NCBI RefSeq assembly: GCF_947172395.1
Contig: NC_069100.1
Span: 3,105,001-3,169,000, forward strand
From: Bicyclus anynana
Taxonomy: Eukaryota > Arthropoda > Insecta > Lepidoptera > Nymphalidae
Direction: 5' to 3'
Length of the DNA: 64,000 bases
Positions 34,972 through 47,063 of the stretch are shown here, one piece after another (within the stretch, counting starts at the first letter, position 1; each line of letters opens with the position of its first letter). The notes beneath the pieces were generated by a model. It saw nothing but the letters and a program-made list of their open reading frames with translations, was not told where the DNA came from and did not search any database. The translations under genes were made by a program, and so were the position numbers.

Positions 34972-35146
34972 TTACAGTGTATTAAGTACCCGCTCGTATC
35001 CTTGTGAGGCCTGTCGGTGGCAGGCGCGAACACTCTCGGCTCCAAGAGGTACCCGTCACACACCAGAGACACCTTCTTGTGCTTGAGGCAGCACTGGCGC
35101 ATAGCCTCGAACACCCTCTCGCAGCGGATCTCTTGGAAGTTGTTTT
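34959..35146 (-). CDS. CMC4-like twin CX9C protein, last exon
   Basis: The exon starts after a ctcgttttttccag acceptor and codes CERVFEAMRQCC (a CX9C motif), LKHKKVSLVCDGY, matching the second half of CMC4 (p8 MTCP1), a small intermembrane-space protein. The first CX9C helix must be on an upstream exon (higher coordinates), which I could not find. The C-terminus is longer than usual and the last four codons and the stop fall inside the Helitron, whose AATAAA (34955-34960) overlaps the stop codon. Function of CMC4 is poorly known. Confidence 0.75.
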
Positions 35147-35174
35147 CTGGAAAAAACGAGTTTCCTTTAAACAT

Positions 35175-36376
35175 GACTGAAGTAAAACCTCTTTCAAAAA
35201 GAGAAACTTAAAAATGAGTAGCGTTTATTTAGCGCCATCTCTCGGGCGGGACTTGCTTTACTTAGTAAGCTACTATTAGTTCGCAGTCCACGTGGAGTCA
35301 CCCACCGAATATGACACTGCTCCGACGCAGGATAGCGATGACGCCAAAGTCCGCGCGGGTCACATATCGAATATGACACCAGGATAGTGACGCAGAATAG
35401 CGAGTAATCGCAGTCCGCGCGGGACTACCGGATTTGACTCTTTACAAAGACCCTTAGGCCCAGAGGCCTCAACCCCGAAAGAGGTGGGAAAAGCTTACCG
35501 GGGGAGCCAGATCCCCCGCGACGTACCGGGTAATGAGATATACCCCCACCCCCATGGGAGGAGAAGACCCACACATGACATAGTTCACAATTATGCCATT
35601 AGAGGACTATTGTCTCGTGGTTATGCCATTAAAGGATTGTGTTGTCTCGTGGTTTAGCTGTGTTACTACAGATGGTGCTGTTAAAACTGTACGGTAAGTC
35701 ATTTTGATTACATTTTTCGTAACGCATTTACCAGCTTACGTTACAGCAGTGTTGCTTCAATAACAAGCATACCTATATCACAGAGTGTTAAAGGCCTAGA
35801 CCTCAACGACATATCTAGTGAGGAGAAAAAGAGATTGTCGATCAATAGCGACAGAATAAAATGACTCTCTTTGTTGCGTTGTACTATCGTTGAAAATATT
35901 ACTTTTCAGAGCTTCTGTTACGTATGCTATGTAGTTACGTAAACCATGTGTACCTACCATCTACCTATAACGGAATTGTTCCTCTAAAAGTTCTGCAAAA
36001 TTTCCGCAACAGTATAATTTCTGTTTATCTTTTAAGCTCGACTCGCTAACAACTTTTTTATGGTAATAAGGGTTCCTACTAGGGCGTCCGCTAATCGTTC
36101 AGTATACTAGGACAAACCTCCCAATAAGTACTTATAAAATAATAGGTACCTATATAAGTAGGGTATACCTACTTATATAGGTACCGGTAGGTATCGAAGC
36201 AAAAACGTTTCCGACGTAAGTACGTTCGGGGTAAACCGTCTCGCCCACTCGTCAGTCATGGCAGATGACGTCACAACTAAAGCGAAGGTCAGACGATGTA
36301 CAATGAACTGCTATCAAAAGTTATCACATGTTTAAAAAAATGTATCACGCACTAACCATTATGCGACATATTTATC
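35175..36376. other. Unassigned spacer with GC-rich blocks
   Basis: 35215-35590 is richer in GC than its surroundings and has repeated phrases (CGCAGTCC, GCGCGGG, CGAATATGACAC at 35305 and 35372) that suggest part of an unrecognised repeat. A perfect-looking palindrome (AGGTACCTATATAAGTAGG and complement) lies at 36139-36186. No gene seen; the missing first exons of the CMC4-like gene and of the PIG-M cluster may be here or beyond. Confidence 0.4.
36139..36186. repeat. Palindrome, about 20-bp arms
   Basis: ATAGGTACCTATATAAGTAGG followed at once by its complement. Confidence 0.8.
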
Positions 36377-36377
36377 G

Positions 36378-36646
36378 TTTACAAGTTAGCCCTTGACTAC
36401 AATCTCACCTGATGGTAAGCTATGATTTAATCTAAGATGGAAGCGGGTTGACTTGTTAGGAGGATGAAAATTTACAACCTTTCCGGTTTCTACAGGACAT
36501 CGAACCGGAAAGCTAAATCGCTTGGCGGTACGTCTTTGCCGGTAGGGTGGTAACTAGCCACGGTCGAAGTCTCCCGCCAGCCAGACCTGGACTACCTCAA
36601 TCGACCCAGCCGGGGATCGAACCCAGGATTTTCGTCTGAGGCCGTC
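36378..36646 (-). mobile_element. SINE family 1, nearly full length
   Basis: Minus strand: tRNA-like head remnant with box B GGGTTCGATCCCC, then GGCTAGTTACCACCCTACC, then the common 3' end (CTTACCATCAGGTGAGATTG). Confidence 0.85.
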
Positions 36647-36894
36647 AATAAGAAAAAAGAAATATTTTAAAAGTTGGTTAGACACAAATTGTAACTTCAG
36701 ATAGGCTGAATGGATTTGGTTGAAATATGGTCTAAAGATAGATTATAGTTTGGAACATAAAGGGATATGCAGTGGTTTGCCCTAGCCCCTACTCATAGAG
36801 TTTCGAGTTTCTCTTGACAGTTTTCTTTTCGAGACGGAAGCTTACGATTACTGAATATAAGATGAATGAAAGGGGGCCGGAGCGAGTCGTCCAA

Positions 36895-36962
36895 ATTAAA
36901 ATTTTTTTATTTCAAGTAAGCTTACTTTACAAGCACTTTTGAAAGTCCAAATTAAAATACTT
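36895..36962 (-). mobile_element. Non-LTR 3'-end fragment
   Basis: TTTATTTCAAGTAAGCTTAC and ACAAGCACTTTTGAAAG, the 3' end of the retrotransposon seen at 41690-42225. The rest of 36650-37296 shows no feature. Confidence 0.6.
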
Positions 36963-37296
36963 GACTCTTGGATTTGATACTTGGATCAAATAATAATATG
37001 TCACAGATGTAGAGGTTAAAATATAACTACCATGCTGTGTTTATATGACAATGTAAACTGAAGCCTCAATTACAATTTGAGCACTTTCAAGGCAAGAGTG
37101 AATAGGCAAAGAGGCAAACGCACTTCATCTTAGACCTCATTGTTTTCCATCAATCATGATTGTAGTCAAGCGAAACATGAATAAATAGCTCCATGGTGAG
37201 GTGCCCAATTCATCACCGAAAGGTGGTTCGATCCCCGCCCTCTGGAGTCTGGAGATTGTCGTACCTATTCCTAAAGGGTGACAGGTGTGTTGGTCA

Positions 37297-37415
37297 TCTA
37301 TACTTATAATAAATCTGTAGAGAGGTCAATTCTGTACATGAAATATATTTCCAAAATAACTATCAGAGGGTGATTAGTGATCGATACTGATGCCAAAAAT
37401 GCAATCAGTAAAATT

Positions 37416-37456
<41 letters not shown>

Positions 37457-38215
37457 ATGTTCTTTATAGAAACAAAAACTACTGGACGGATTTTAACGAA
37501 ACTTGGTACAATTATTCTACATACTCCTGGGCAGGTTATAGTATACTTTTCATTACGCTACGATCAATAGCAGCAGAGCAGTGGAGAGAAATGTTGAGAA
37601 AACGGTAGAAGTTACTCAATTTTTCAAGCTTCCGTCGCGTGTACAGCCTTAATGGTTAAAGCTACATAGAAATCATGTATGACGTAAATGTTCTCCTTAA
37701 AATTATCTATAAAAACACAACAGCATATATATGTCTATCTTTTGTGGTTGACTCACAATAACACGTGTAACTCCCGATAGCTTAGCAGTTCGGAGCTTTC
37801 TAATTATATTTGTCTACTCTTATGTTTATAACACTCATCACTTATCCCTAATAAGAAAGTTAACATTATTACCTATTCAATAAAAAAAAAATCATAAGAA
37901 TCGGTAAAGAAACACCAAAGTTATACATGAAATACGCTAAGCCATCGCGCGTGAATACTAATTCATGCTTTAAGGATTATTTTTGTGTAACGGTTGCCGC
38001 GCTCGACGCGACTCGCGGTGGGAGGAATAAATAAAGAAGTGCAGCCTTAATGAGTAGGGTAGGGTAGGGGTAAGGTAGGGGTAGTGTAGGGTAGGTGTAG
38101 GGCAGGGGTAGGGTAGGGTAGGGGTAGGGTAGAGGGAGGTTAGGGTAGGGTAGGATAGGGGTAGTTGAAAGTTTACAACGACTTTCACGCGGACGAAGTC
38201 GCGGGCGTCCGCTAG
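37297..38215 (+). mobile_element. Non-autonomous Helitron with two internal arrays
   Basis: 919 bp: starts TCTATACTTATAATAAATCT and ends CACGCGGACGAAGTCGCGGG + CGTCCGCTAG (hairpin, then CTAG, followed by T). Contains a (GTCT)n microsatellite at 37419-37456 and a G-rich array of TAGGG-type units at 38053-38165. Short ORFs in it are translations of the arrays. Confidence 0.82.
38053..38165 (+). repeat. G-rich (GGGTA)n-like array
   Basis: Units GGGTA, GGGGTA, GGTGTA and GGATA in irregular order over about 110 bases; many runs of three or four G. It lies inside the Helitron. Confidence 0.9.
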
Positions 38216-40330
38216 TATTAAAAAAGATTATGGCAAAAAGATACGTATCTATAGTCAGATTGAGTAGGTATTTTAAACTATGTAAACAAACAAAAACAGC
38301 TGACTCAGGTTTGCTCAACATTTTATCATTATTTACGAATATTATCATGAAATAAAACTTCCTGTGGTAAACAAATATTTTTTTAATTTTATATTCCTAT
38401 ATAATATATCCTGTTATTTATCAAACAGATAATGCTTCACTTATATTAAGGGTTCCGTAGGCAATAAAGAACTCTTATAGTTTTGTTTCTTTATTATGTA
38501 GAAGCAAGCATAAGGTTTCCTCGACATATTTAAACACATTAATCAAAACGGTTTTCTCGGAGGACGATAAGGGTGATTGATTCGTACGTTTCTTTTTTGG
38601 TGACGGAAACAATAGCAACGCGGAATAACTGCTCCGGCTAGTACCAGGCTCCGGTTCACTAATTTTCGTACTAAACTAAATAAAATTAATTAATTAAACT
38701 GATAAAAAACCCGACTGCATAAATGATAAAAAAACTGAAAAGAAAAAAAAAGCTCAGTCCAGAAGTGTAGAAAACAATTAGAAAACAGTCGGGACCTATT
38801 ATATTGAATAGAATTTCGTCTACATTTTTTATTAGGTCCCGACTTTAGTTTGATCAATTTTTATATCATTTATGCCGGGTTTTTATATTTGTTTAATTAA
38901 TTAATTTATTTCACACTTTTTAGTTACGATAGATGGTGAATTTCGGATTTATTGGTTACGTTTGTTACAAAGTACGATAATGTATACCTAAGTCCAACCG
39001 AAATTAAGTAAATATTCAAAAAATCTACGCAACCCTCGGTGGCCGAATCCGACTCGCACTTGTCCGATTTTTATAATCAATATATTTCTTTTAGTCTATT
39101 TTAGGTGTTTTATAACTACACTTCATAAACCTCGCACCTTATAGTCGTCCGCCTCGCGTATTATGTATAGACTTAATTAATATTAGAATTAATAAATAAC
39201 GTTTTCCTAATTGTAGTTTTTTTAACATGGCCATGATATACTATTTTGAAATTCTCACAAAAATCCCTTGAATTTGATTCGCATGTTGAAATATTCACAA
39301 AAAAAAAAACTTCACCCCGATTCTATAGCGTCTCACAGTCGTCTTGTTGGTTTTTTTTTTCTAATTTCACCTATCTAAGAACACTTGGGTTATTAAAACA
39401 AATCTAACGTTATCTGAATTACGTAAATCCGTTCAACGGTTTGGAAGATATGAGGTAATAAAGAATATTACATACATACATACAAGATACGCGCGAAAAA
39501 CATAACCCTTCTTGCAGTCGGGTAAAAACAGTAAACAAACAACAAATAAACTATAATTAACAATAACAACGAAACGAGAACAAAACGAAATAACAAAAAT
39601 TACAAGGGAAGAAAATACGCACGACAGACTGGATTTAGTTAAAGAATCATTAACGAATACTGATATATAAGTAGGAGTATTAGTCATAGACAGCAAATAA
39701 AGTAGTGTTCTGTGCTGTGAAGTGTGAACTGTCAAATGTCAAATCTTCTTTCACTTATTAATACAAAATCAAAAAAATTATCATAGTATATGGTAATTCT
39801 GCAATAAATGAAAGGTTAAATTCACATTAAAATAAAAGAAATCATCGTTTTAATTACAACTTCTTTCTTCTTTTGATATGAAAATACGACATTTATAAAA
39901 TAATTAAAGTTATAATTTAATTTTATAAATGCACATTTAATACCCATAAAACTCAATATCTTTATTTTTCATAATGGTTTGTGACTCATGTCTGCTTGGG
40001 TTCTTTTTATGTCGTTTGTATTGTTTTTGTGCAAACTCTATATATTTAACATAGAGGAATTAGAAATGGAAATGGATCGCACCCAAATGCAGCAACAAAA
40101 TTGTCTGTCGTTTTTTGAAGGGTACGAGGTAAACTCAGTCATCGATAATATTTAACAAAAATAAATAATAAAATATTTAACAAGACTAATATAATCTGTA
40201 CACAGAATATTAAATTAATGGATCGATGTTTTGCTGTTTGTTCGTTCGTTAGAAGAATAGTATCTATTTTTCTTTTAGATATGCTTGTTTTTATTACAAA
40301 TTTATTATTTATTATAATTATGTTTTTGAT
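38216..40330. other. Repeat-rich spacer
   Basis: No gene supported. Contains the foldback at 38702-38891 and an ACCCTTCTTGCAGTCGGGTA phrase near 39507 that also occurs at 5000-5020. A short open stretch with GT donor at about 40065-40130 (MEMDRTQMQQQ..) is too weak to call. Confidence 0.4.
38702..38891. mobile_element. Foldback MITE
   Basis: AAAAACCCGACTGCATAAATG at the left pairs with CATTTATGCCGGGTTTTTA at the right (small gap); inner GTCGGGACCTA / TAGGTCCCGAC also pair. Confidence 0.8.
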
Positions 40331-40648
40331 GACCTCCGTGGCGCAGTGGTATGCGCGGTGGATTTACAAGAAGGAGGTCCTGGGTTGGATTCCTGACTGG
40401 GCTGATTGAGGTTTTCTTAATTGGACCAGGTCTGGCTGGTGGAAGGCTTCGGCCGTGGCTAGTTACCACCCTACCGGCAAAGACGTACCGCCGAGCGATT
40501 TAGCGTTCCGGTACGATGCCGTAACCGAAAGGGGTGTGGATTTTCATCCTCCTCCTTACAAGTTAGCCCGCTTCCATCTAAGACTACATCATCACTTACC
40601 ATCAGGTGAGATTGTAGTCAAGGGCTAACTTGTAAACAATAAAAAAAA
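40331..40648 (+). mobile_element. SINE family 1, full length
   Basis: tRNA-derived head GACCTCCGTGGCGCAGTGGT (box A) and GGTCCTGGGTTGGATTCC (box B, changed from GTTCGAAC), body, and poly(A) end. Not a functional tRNA: there is no cloverleaf with an anticodon arm. A second short 3'-end copy follows at 40649-40700. Confidence 0.9.
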
Positions 40649-40699
40649 ATCTTAGATTGCATCATCGCTTACCATCAGGTGAAACTGAAATCGAACGTC

Positions 40700-41220
40700 A
40701 CGTCATCTTTTAGTGAATTAGAAGTTGTTGACCATTTTTCATGCCATTGAACTACTTACTACACAAACCGGAATGATTAGGGAGTTTTTTCAGTCGACGA
40801 AAACGATTACAACAATGAAACATCGATACGATATAAGTATACACGCGTTAGATCGTTGATTGATTGACAGAGAGGTAACGTCTTGCGAGGCAGGTCCTTC
40901 TATAATTAGTCCAAGATAATTAATTAATTGTATGTGAATCCGGGCTCAAAAGGGCTAGAACCCAGAGCCGTAAAGCTTATTATTAAAAATAAAATGTATG
41001 TAAATCGAAACGAAAAGTGTCGCTTAAAAGAACCTTTTTGAGTAGTATTATTGTTGTGTAAAAAACCTAAAGTTGTGGACTATAGGTATTAATTGAACAC
41101 ACGTGCTCGATTCTCCGTTGGCCGTAACTCGTAGGCCGATAGCAATTTAATTACGAACGTGTTAAATTCATTAACCTATCTACCTACCTCTGTACTTTGA
41201 TATCTCCATGTTTATTTTAT
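40700..41220. other. AT-rich spacer
   Basis: Nothing recognised. Confidence 0.4.
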
Positions 41221-41224
41221 TAGT

Positions 41225-41678
41225 ACAGTAAAAGCTCATTATTCGCGGGGGATACGTTCTCTAAATGTGTCGCGAATACAGAAACCGTGAATATGGAATT
41301 CTATGGGATACGTTCTTGGGTGACAAATTTATAAAGAAAAAACAATTAGTTTAAGTTATTGATTAACTATTATCTTCAGTTTAAGTTATTGATTAACTAT
41401 TCTTAGACAATGGTTTGAAGAATTTTAAAATTTTTTCTTGCTTGACATTTTTTAAAAGCTTCTATTCAGAATGATTTTTAGCAGTGGCATTCTTAAACCA
41501 TCTATTCGCAATTTCGGCAATAGGTATTTGCAAGTTAAAGTTTAGCAGATTTTACGTCAGTTTTGTCAGTCAGATCCGCGAATAACGAAATATTTAGCCA
41601 TGAATATAGGAATTGAGACGCAATTTTTTAACCCGCAAATAGTGAAAACGTGAATAAAGAAAGCGTGAATAAGGAGTT
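41225..41678. mobile_element. Possible Tc1/mariner-like (pogo-type) remnant
   Basis: Starts CAGTAAAAGCTCATTATTCGC and ends with the loose complement GCGTGAATAAGGAG; TA before the left end; phrases about CGCGAATA and CGTGAATA repeat near the ends. An internal 34-bp duplication (TTTAAGTTATTGATTAACTA) is at 41348-41402. No transposase is left. Confidence 0.45.
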
Positions 41679-41689
41679 CAAAAAAAATC

Positions 41690-42225
41690 AAAATTCATTT
41701 ATTTCAAGTAGGCTCAGTTTACAAGCACTTTTGACACGTCAGTTGACTATTTGTAAAGATTCTACCACCGGTTCGGAAGGCAGGTTCTGCTGAGAAGATA
41801 CCGGCAAGAAACTCAACAGTTGCTCTTTTGAAAAAGTCATACAGTATTACAATTTACATTTGATAACAATTAAATTACAATTTCTTATAGTTTTATTTCC
41901 TGTGTGAAGGTGGAAGCTGATCCAATGGCCTCCAAGCACCTTTGTCGTTAAGGAACTCATCAATAGTGTAGTAACCTCGACTAAGTAAATGTTTTTTAAC
42001 ACATTGCTTAAAGTTGTGCATTGGCAAGTCCATCACAGTCTTGGGGATCTTGTTATAGAAGAGTACACCCAAACCCACAAAAGATTTTTTAACTCTTTGG
42101 AGACGATATGCAGAAATAACTAACTTATGCCCGTGTCTAGTAAGACGTGGGTTTAGATCTCCTTTTCGTTTGTACAAATTACTGTATACAGTTTTTACTG
42201 TATACAAAATATACATGGGAAAGTG
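41690..42225 (-). mobile_element. Non-LTR retrotransposon 3' end with C-terminal ORF
   Basis: Minus strand open from 42216 to 41893: KLVISAYRLQRVKKSFVGLG, LFYNKIPKTVM, LLSRGYYTIDEFLND, the usual C-terminus after the reverse transcriptase. The 3' UTR (AGCAACTGTTGAGTTTCTTG to AAACTGAGCCTACTTGAAAT) follows. Strongly 5' truncated. The 3' UTR recurs in part at 36895, 56190 and 58155. Confidence 0.8.
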
Positions 42226-45120
42226 TATAGTTCTGTTCTCAAAACAGCTTGGCAGGCGGCAGACGTTGGCAAGTCCGTCTTTAGTTTATCACAGAATTAG
42301 TCACATTAGTGAAATAGGAAGCGCAAGCATGCACAGATTCGGAGATAAATACGTAATAGACCGAGAACCTGCAGTGGTCAGACCTTTTTCATTACAAAAA
42401 AAAAATGAATTTCCACCATAGACAACTATGACGTTCAGACCGTACAGAGGTTGCAGGTTTCAAGAGTTTTACAACCGTTTAGGTACCTAAAGTGTATTTT
42501 TTACTTTTTCCTCGATATAATATGAGAATTTCGATAATCACTTAGTAGCAACTCCTAGAATAAACTGATATAGTGCAAACTTTAACTTAAAGGTCTCCTT
42601 AAAGCTGAGAAGTGTCTGCCGATCAATACGAGCCCCAGTTGTGAGCTATTAAAATAGGCTAATGACTAAAAATTAATAAAAGTACTAAATAAAAAGCCAC
42701 ATCAGCAGTTTATACATATATTTTATTAACAATATGATATAATCGACATGCTCACCTTTGATCTCACGGGAGACAAGATTTTCAATATACAAATACAATG
42801 CTAAAATCAATCTGAAGACAATAACAAAATACAATATAACATGGACTCTCTAATTTATACATAAAGAATAAAGGATAACTATAATTTTATTTTCCGTATA
42901 ACATAAAGCCAACTGTGGGTAGTTCATATAAAAACAAACAAATGTTTCGTGTGACTTATGCCCGCTCTTAAATTGGCCAATACTATGGCGAATATTGTGG
43001 TAAAGATATTACAGACGCATTACATAATGGCCAACGTATTGGCCATGGTACTCGCCAACGCGAAGAGCGGGTATTATAAAGAAGACTATACATCAGACTA
43101 AAGACACGACGCGACGTTTTGCCATTTTAAATATCGATACTTTCTACAAACGCCAATGCTTCGAAAAAGAAAATGTATGATAAGACATATCCGATTGATA
43201 GCTTGATCATGTGATCTATCGATAACGAATGTCATTCCCATGAATTTTTTAGTTTTCGAAGTGTTAGCGTTTGTAGAAAGCGAATCGAATTGTAACACGG
43301 CTAGAGGCGTAGAAATTTATACTTGAATCAGTGTAAGTATAATTTCCAACAAACCAACGTCGGAATGCTGTCTAGTTTGTATTTTAAGGGCTCCACATTT
43401 AAATTAGAATTTTGAAAATTAGAAAAAATACTCAATTCTCTATTGATATAGGAAAACGGCTTGAGCCAGGCACTAATTCAGTTTTAACGATCGTCATTGT
43501 GTCAGATCTGTGACAAGAAAGGACATCAAAATTACGTAGGTAACACAGATTTGTAAGGTATATGCAAAAAATATTATTAGTGTCGACCTACTCATAAAAA
43601 GTTATGGAATAAAATGTGGAGCTAACAAAATAATTTCATACAAAAAAAAATTTTGATTTTTTTTTTATTTTAACGACATGTTTGGACCTGTTATATGTAT
43701 CAGTTTGTCTATTAATATGTGTGTATGGTAAAGATATCGATGTGTGGTATGTCCTAAAGTTGCAATGTAAACACACAACTATACATTTTTGTCTCCACAG
43801 TTAACAACTTTTTAAACCTAAGTAACTATTATTAATCATTTAGTTACAATCAAATAATTTTTAGTACATAGTATACTTTTTACAGACAAATAGTATCAAG
43901 ATTCATTTCGCTTAAATAACATGCCACTTTCTCAAGTAAAATATAATACATAAAAATGTATGTTTATAGTTAACATTCATACATATTGAAGGGATCAGAA
44001 TATCAATATTTTGAATCTCTGTCATACAAATTGTCGCCTTAACCTATCATACAGAATATGTGTAGCTCGGATCAAGTTTTTCAAACTTCATTTTATTACT
44101 CAAACCAAAAATTCGTCATTTGAAAACGATTTCTATTCTAACCCCTTCGATAATGAATTTACAATTTCTGTCTATACACGGGGTCCAATTTAAATATTAT
44201 TGCCAATTCATTTATTTTACATCACTAATTATAAACTATTCATAATATACATGTTACCGTAACCATAACAATTAAGAATAACCAGTATCATTGAAACGTA
44301 AATCTCGTGCCAGACGCATTTATTTTTTATGATTTTTCGAATTAAAATTAACATAAAATAATAATAAAATATAATGGTTGCTTAGTTATTGACAACCCTA
44401 ACAAAATCCACAGGCGACAGCGGGGTGTTGCAGGCCGGGAGGGCATGTATACGAGTATGACGCGACGTTAGGGCATGCACATAAGATTCCATTCTATATT
44501 TAGTTATTCTTATAACACGAGCCAAACATTATATAATAACAAATTAGTTGCCATACATAAATGTCCTTGAATTTTTTTCCGTACTCGAGTAAACAAGCGT
44601 ATTAGTTTCTTACGTGACCGCAGAATAAAAAAAAAATACTTAGCCTTTTCTCACACATTTTTTAAAAGAGAACGATTGAGATTCCATTGGCAAACTATGT
44701 TCTTATTTTTCATATTATAGATGATTTTTTTTAATTTTAATTTAATAAAAAAAAAATTGGAATTCATCCGACCAATGTCGGCAATGTTTAAGTTATTTTC
44801 ATCATAATGAAAAAATATTGATACATATCTTACTATTGGCTTCTTCAACAATTCTTCAAAGCTAAGAACATTTTCCCAAAAATGAACTTTCAAATCGGTC
44901 CCTTATCTTCAAAAAGATTCATAAAAGTTAAATTTCACCTGTTTTTAGGGTTCCTAACTTATGTACTACGTACGTACGTACAAAAACGGAACCCTTATTT
45001 TAATCCTGTTTATCCCACAAATCAAGAAAGTCACAATAATTGTATTGTTTACCAACATGTATAAACTACCTTGCATTTTAAAATATCGTTAGTTTAATAT
45101 ATAAAATACACTTTATCTGC
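42226..45120. other. Gene-poor AT-rich stretch
   Basis: No gene supported on either strand. A possible poly(A) signal for a minus-strand transcript lies at about 42720. A MITE is at 43141-43281; a short GC-rich island (44400-44470) stands out but codes nothing that I can identify. Confidence 0.4.
43141..43281. mobile_element. MITE with 27-bp inverted ends
   Basis: TTTCTACAAACGCCAATGCT..TTCGAAAA and TTTTCGAA..GTGTTAGCGTTTGTAGAAA pair. The inside (GATCATGTGATCTATCGATA) resembles that of the element at 48884-49029, so they are relatives. Confidence 0.75.
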
Positions 45121-45126
45121 CTTGTT

Positions 45127-45320
45127 CGTCCAGAAATTAGTCAATTTAGCATCGGTTCTCGAGGTCCCAAGTTCGAAACCTGGGTCAGACTGTGGAAGCT
45201 TCTCTTTCTTCCAACAAACTCTCGGTAAACATTCTCAGCTGTGAATAGGTGCCATTGTGCCTCGGTGAGCACGATATACCATTTTTCATCATTATCATTA
45301 TCATTATCATTATCACCCTT
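45127..45320 (+). mobile_element. SINE family 3 (tRNA-derived), head-truncated
   Basis: Box B region AAGTTCGAAACCTGGGTC, the phrase GTGCCTCGGTGAGCACG, and an (ATTATC)n tail at 45285-45315. Confidence 0.7.
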
Positions 45321-46700
45321 AAGCTTGACAAATACAGTAACATTGGAACAAATCTAAGCTCTCTATCGCCTAGTATGTATCCCTGTAGTGAAACAAAAAA
45401 CACAAACATCCACTACTAACCCTGAGGACTCATTGCGAACCCAAATTGCAAAAAGTGAACGGATTTTTCACTTTGTACGTATAGTGCAGTCCCTACTTAA
45501 AAGCCTTGTGCAAGCCAACGTCAAGCAGCCACATCACATCACGTGACCAACTGTTTGCCATTGATAAACATATATGCGCCCGCGCTGTATTGCGAGCTCC
45601 GCCCCTTTCACGTGATTTGATGTTTTCCTAAAATAGGTCTAGGACAGGGTTGAATGGTCGAACGTTTAGAATTTAGATCATCGATTCCCGAAGAGGTCGA
45701 CCCCCTCAGGTGGACCCCTCAGGGGTATACAGAAGTCTCGGCGGGACTCTACGCTGACGTGACATAAAAGGGGCTCACGATTCGTAAACGATAATTTTAC
45801 TTTTTTCTATTCACTCACAGCGCTATTAATTAATTAACTAAGTAATCAATTCTCACTTTTTTATTGGAAAACTGTTATTTTGTGGTGGCTGTTGATTCAG
45901 CTGAAACAATAATTTCCATAGGTGAATCTAATCACTATTTTTGTCGAATTTTGGATATAAATTTAGCAGGGGGTCCACCAGAACCAGTTAAATTAGAAAG
46001 TGGTCTATGAAAAAAATAGTTTGGGAACCTCTGGTTTAATGAAAGGGCAGTTCCGTTGACAGGACATATTGAGTGCATCATTTTCACTCTGAGAGAAGAC
46101 CCGTACTCAACAGTGAGCCAAATATGGGTTATTAATAATGATGATGAAAGTTAGGGAGTCTATTTTTTAAAATTGTATTCGAACTTAAGAAAACACAATT
46201 CACACAGTTGGAGTATACTCTTGAGAATTTTGCAAAATCCGGCCTAGACTACGGGATATGCGCGGACAAATATTCATATAACAAATATATATAAACTTAT
46301 GAAATTTCTCCATCATAAATAATGGTTCTAAGGTCACACAAATATGCGTGAGAATAGGCTAAGAATGTTACGAACTTTTTATGCTATACAAAACCTTATT
46401 TAGGTATTACAAAATGGACAAACAGGCGATGTTCATCGTATTTCCTGATAAACTCAATTGATATCGTACTGCAATAGTTTCAATTGGAACAAATTGATGT
46501 TCATGTTGCCAGCAGTTCACGAAACTGAACCACTCGATACATATCATTGTAAATAACATAATAGCCTATGCATATGATTAATATACATCGTAACAGTTTG
46601 CTTAACATGTGCAAATATGCTTAATCAGAAGTCACGGCTTTGTCAACTTATATGTAAATTATTTTTACTCGACATATTACATATTAGCTTGTGTGAGTAG
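45321..46700. other. Spacer
   Basis: No gene seen. A SINE family 2 3'-end fragment is at about 46080-46150 (TGAGCCAAATATGGGTTATT plus ATGATGATGA). Confidence 0.4.
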
Positions 46701-47023
46701 ATAGGGATGATGACAGTTTTTAAATTATATTTATATTAGAGGTATGCTGATAGTAAAGCAATTTTGTAAAAGTAACAGGGTATCTGCGATCATTACTTTC
46801 GGAACTACAGGGATTTAAAAGGTCAGATTTGCGGCGCTGCCGCGGATCCCTGAAAAACGCCCCATAAAATGACACGAATTAATGACGTCGTTGATTCGCT
46901 GGTCGTTAGAATATTGAAAAATGTTACGATAAAAGAATTTTAGTAGATTTTGAAATTTTATAATTTCATTTATTTTTAACCGACTTCCAAAAAGGAGGAG
47001 GTTCTACGTTCGGCTGTATGTAT

Positions 47024-47063
<40 letters not shown>

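Noticed and set aside
38053..38165. Interstitial telomere
   Set aside because: Units are TAGGG-like and irregular, not the insect TTAGG, and lie inside a Helitron.
37970..38348. Tyr/Pro/Thr/Leu-repeat proteins on the minus strand
   Set aside because: Translations of the G-rich array in several frames.
40065..40132. Possible coding exon MEMDRTQMQQQ.. with a donor
   Set aside because: Too short, no partner exon and no family match.
40331..40410. tRNA gene
   Set aside because: Box A and B are present but the sequence is the head of a SINE, found many times, with no complete cloverleaf.
44396..44470. GDSG-containing reading frame as protease remnant
   Set aside because: Only four residues fit and there is no other protease feature nearby; chance.
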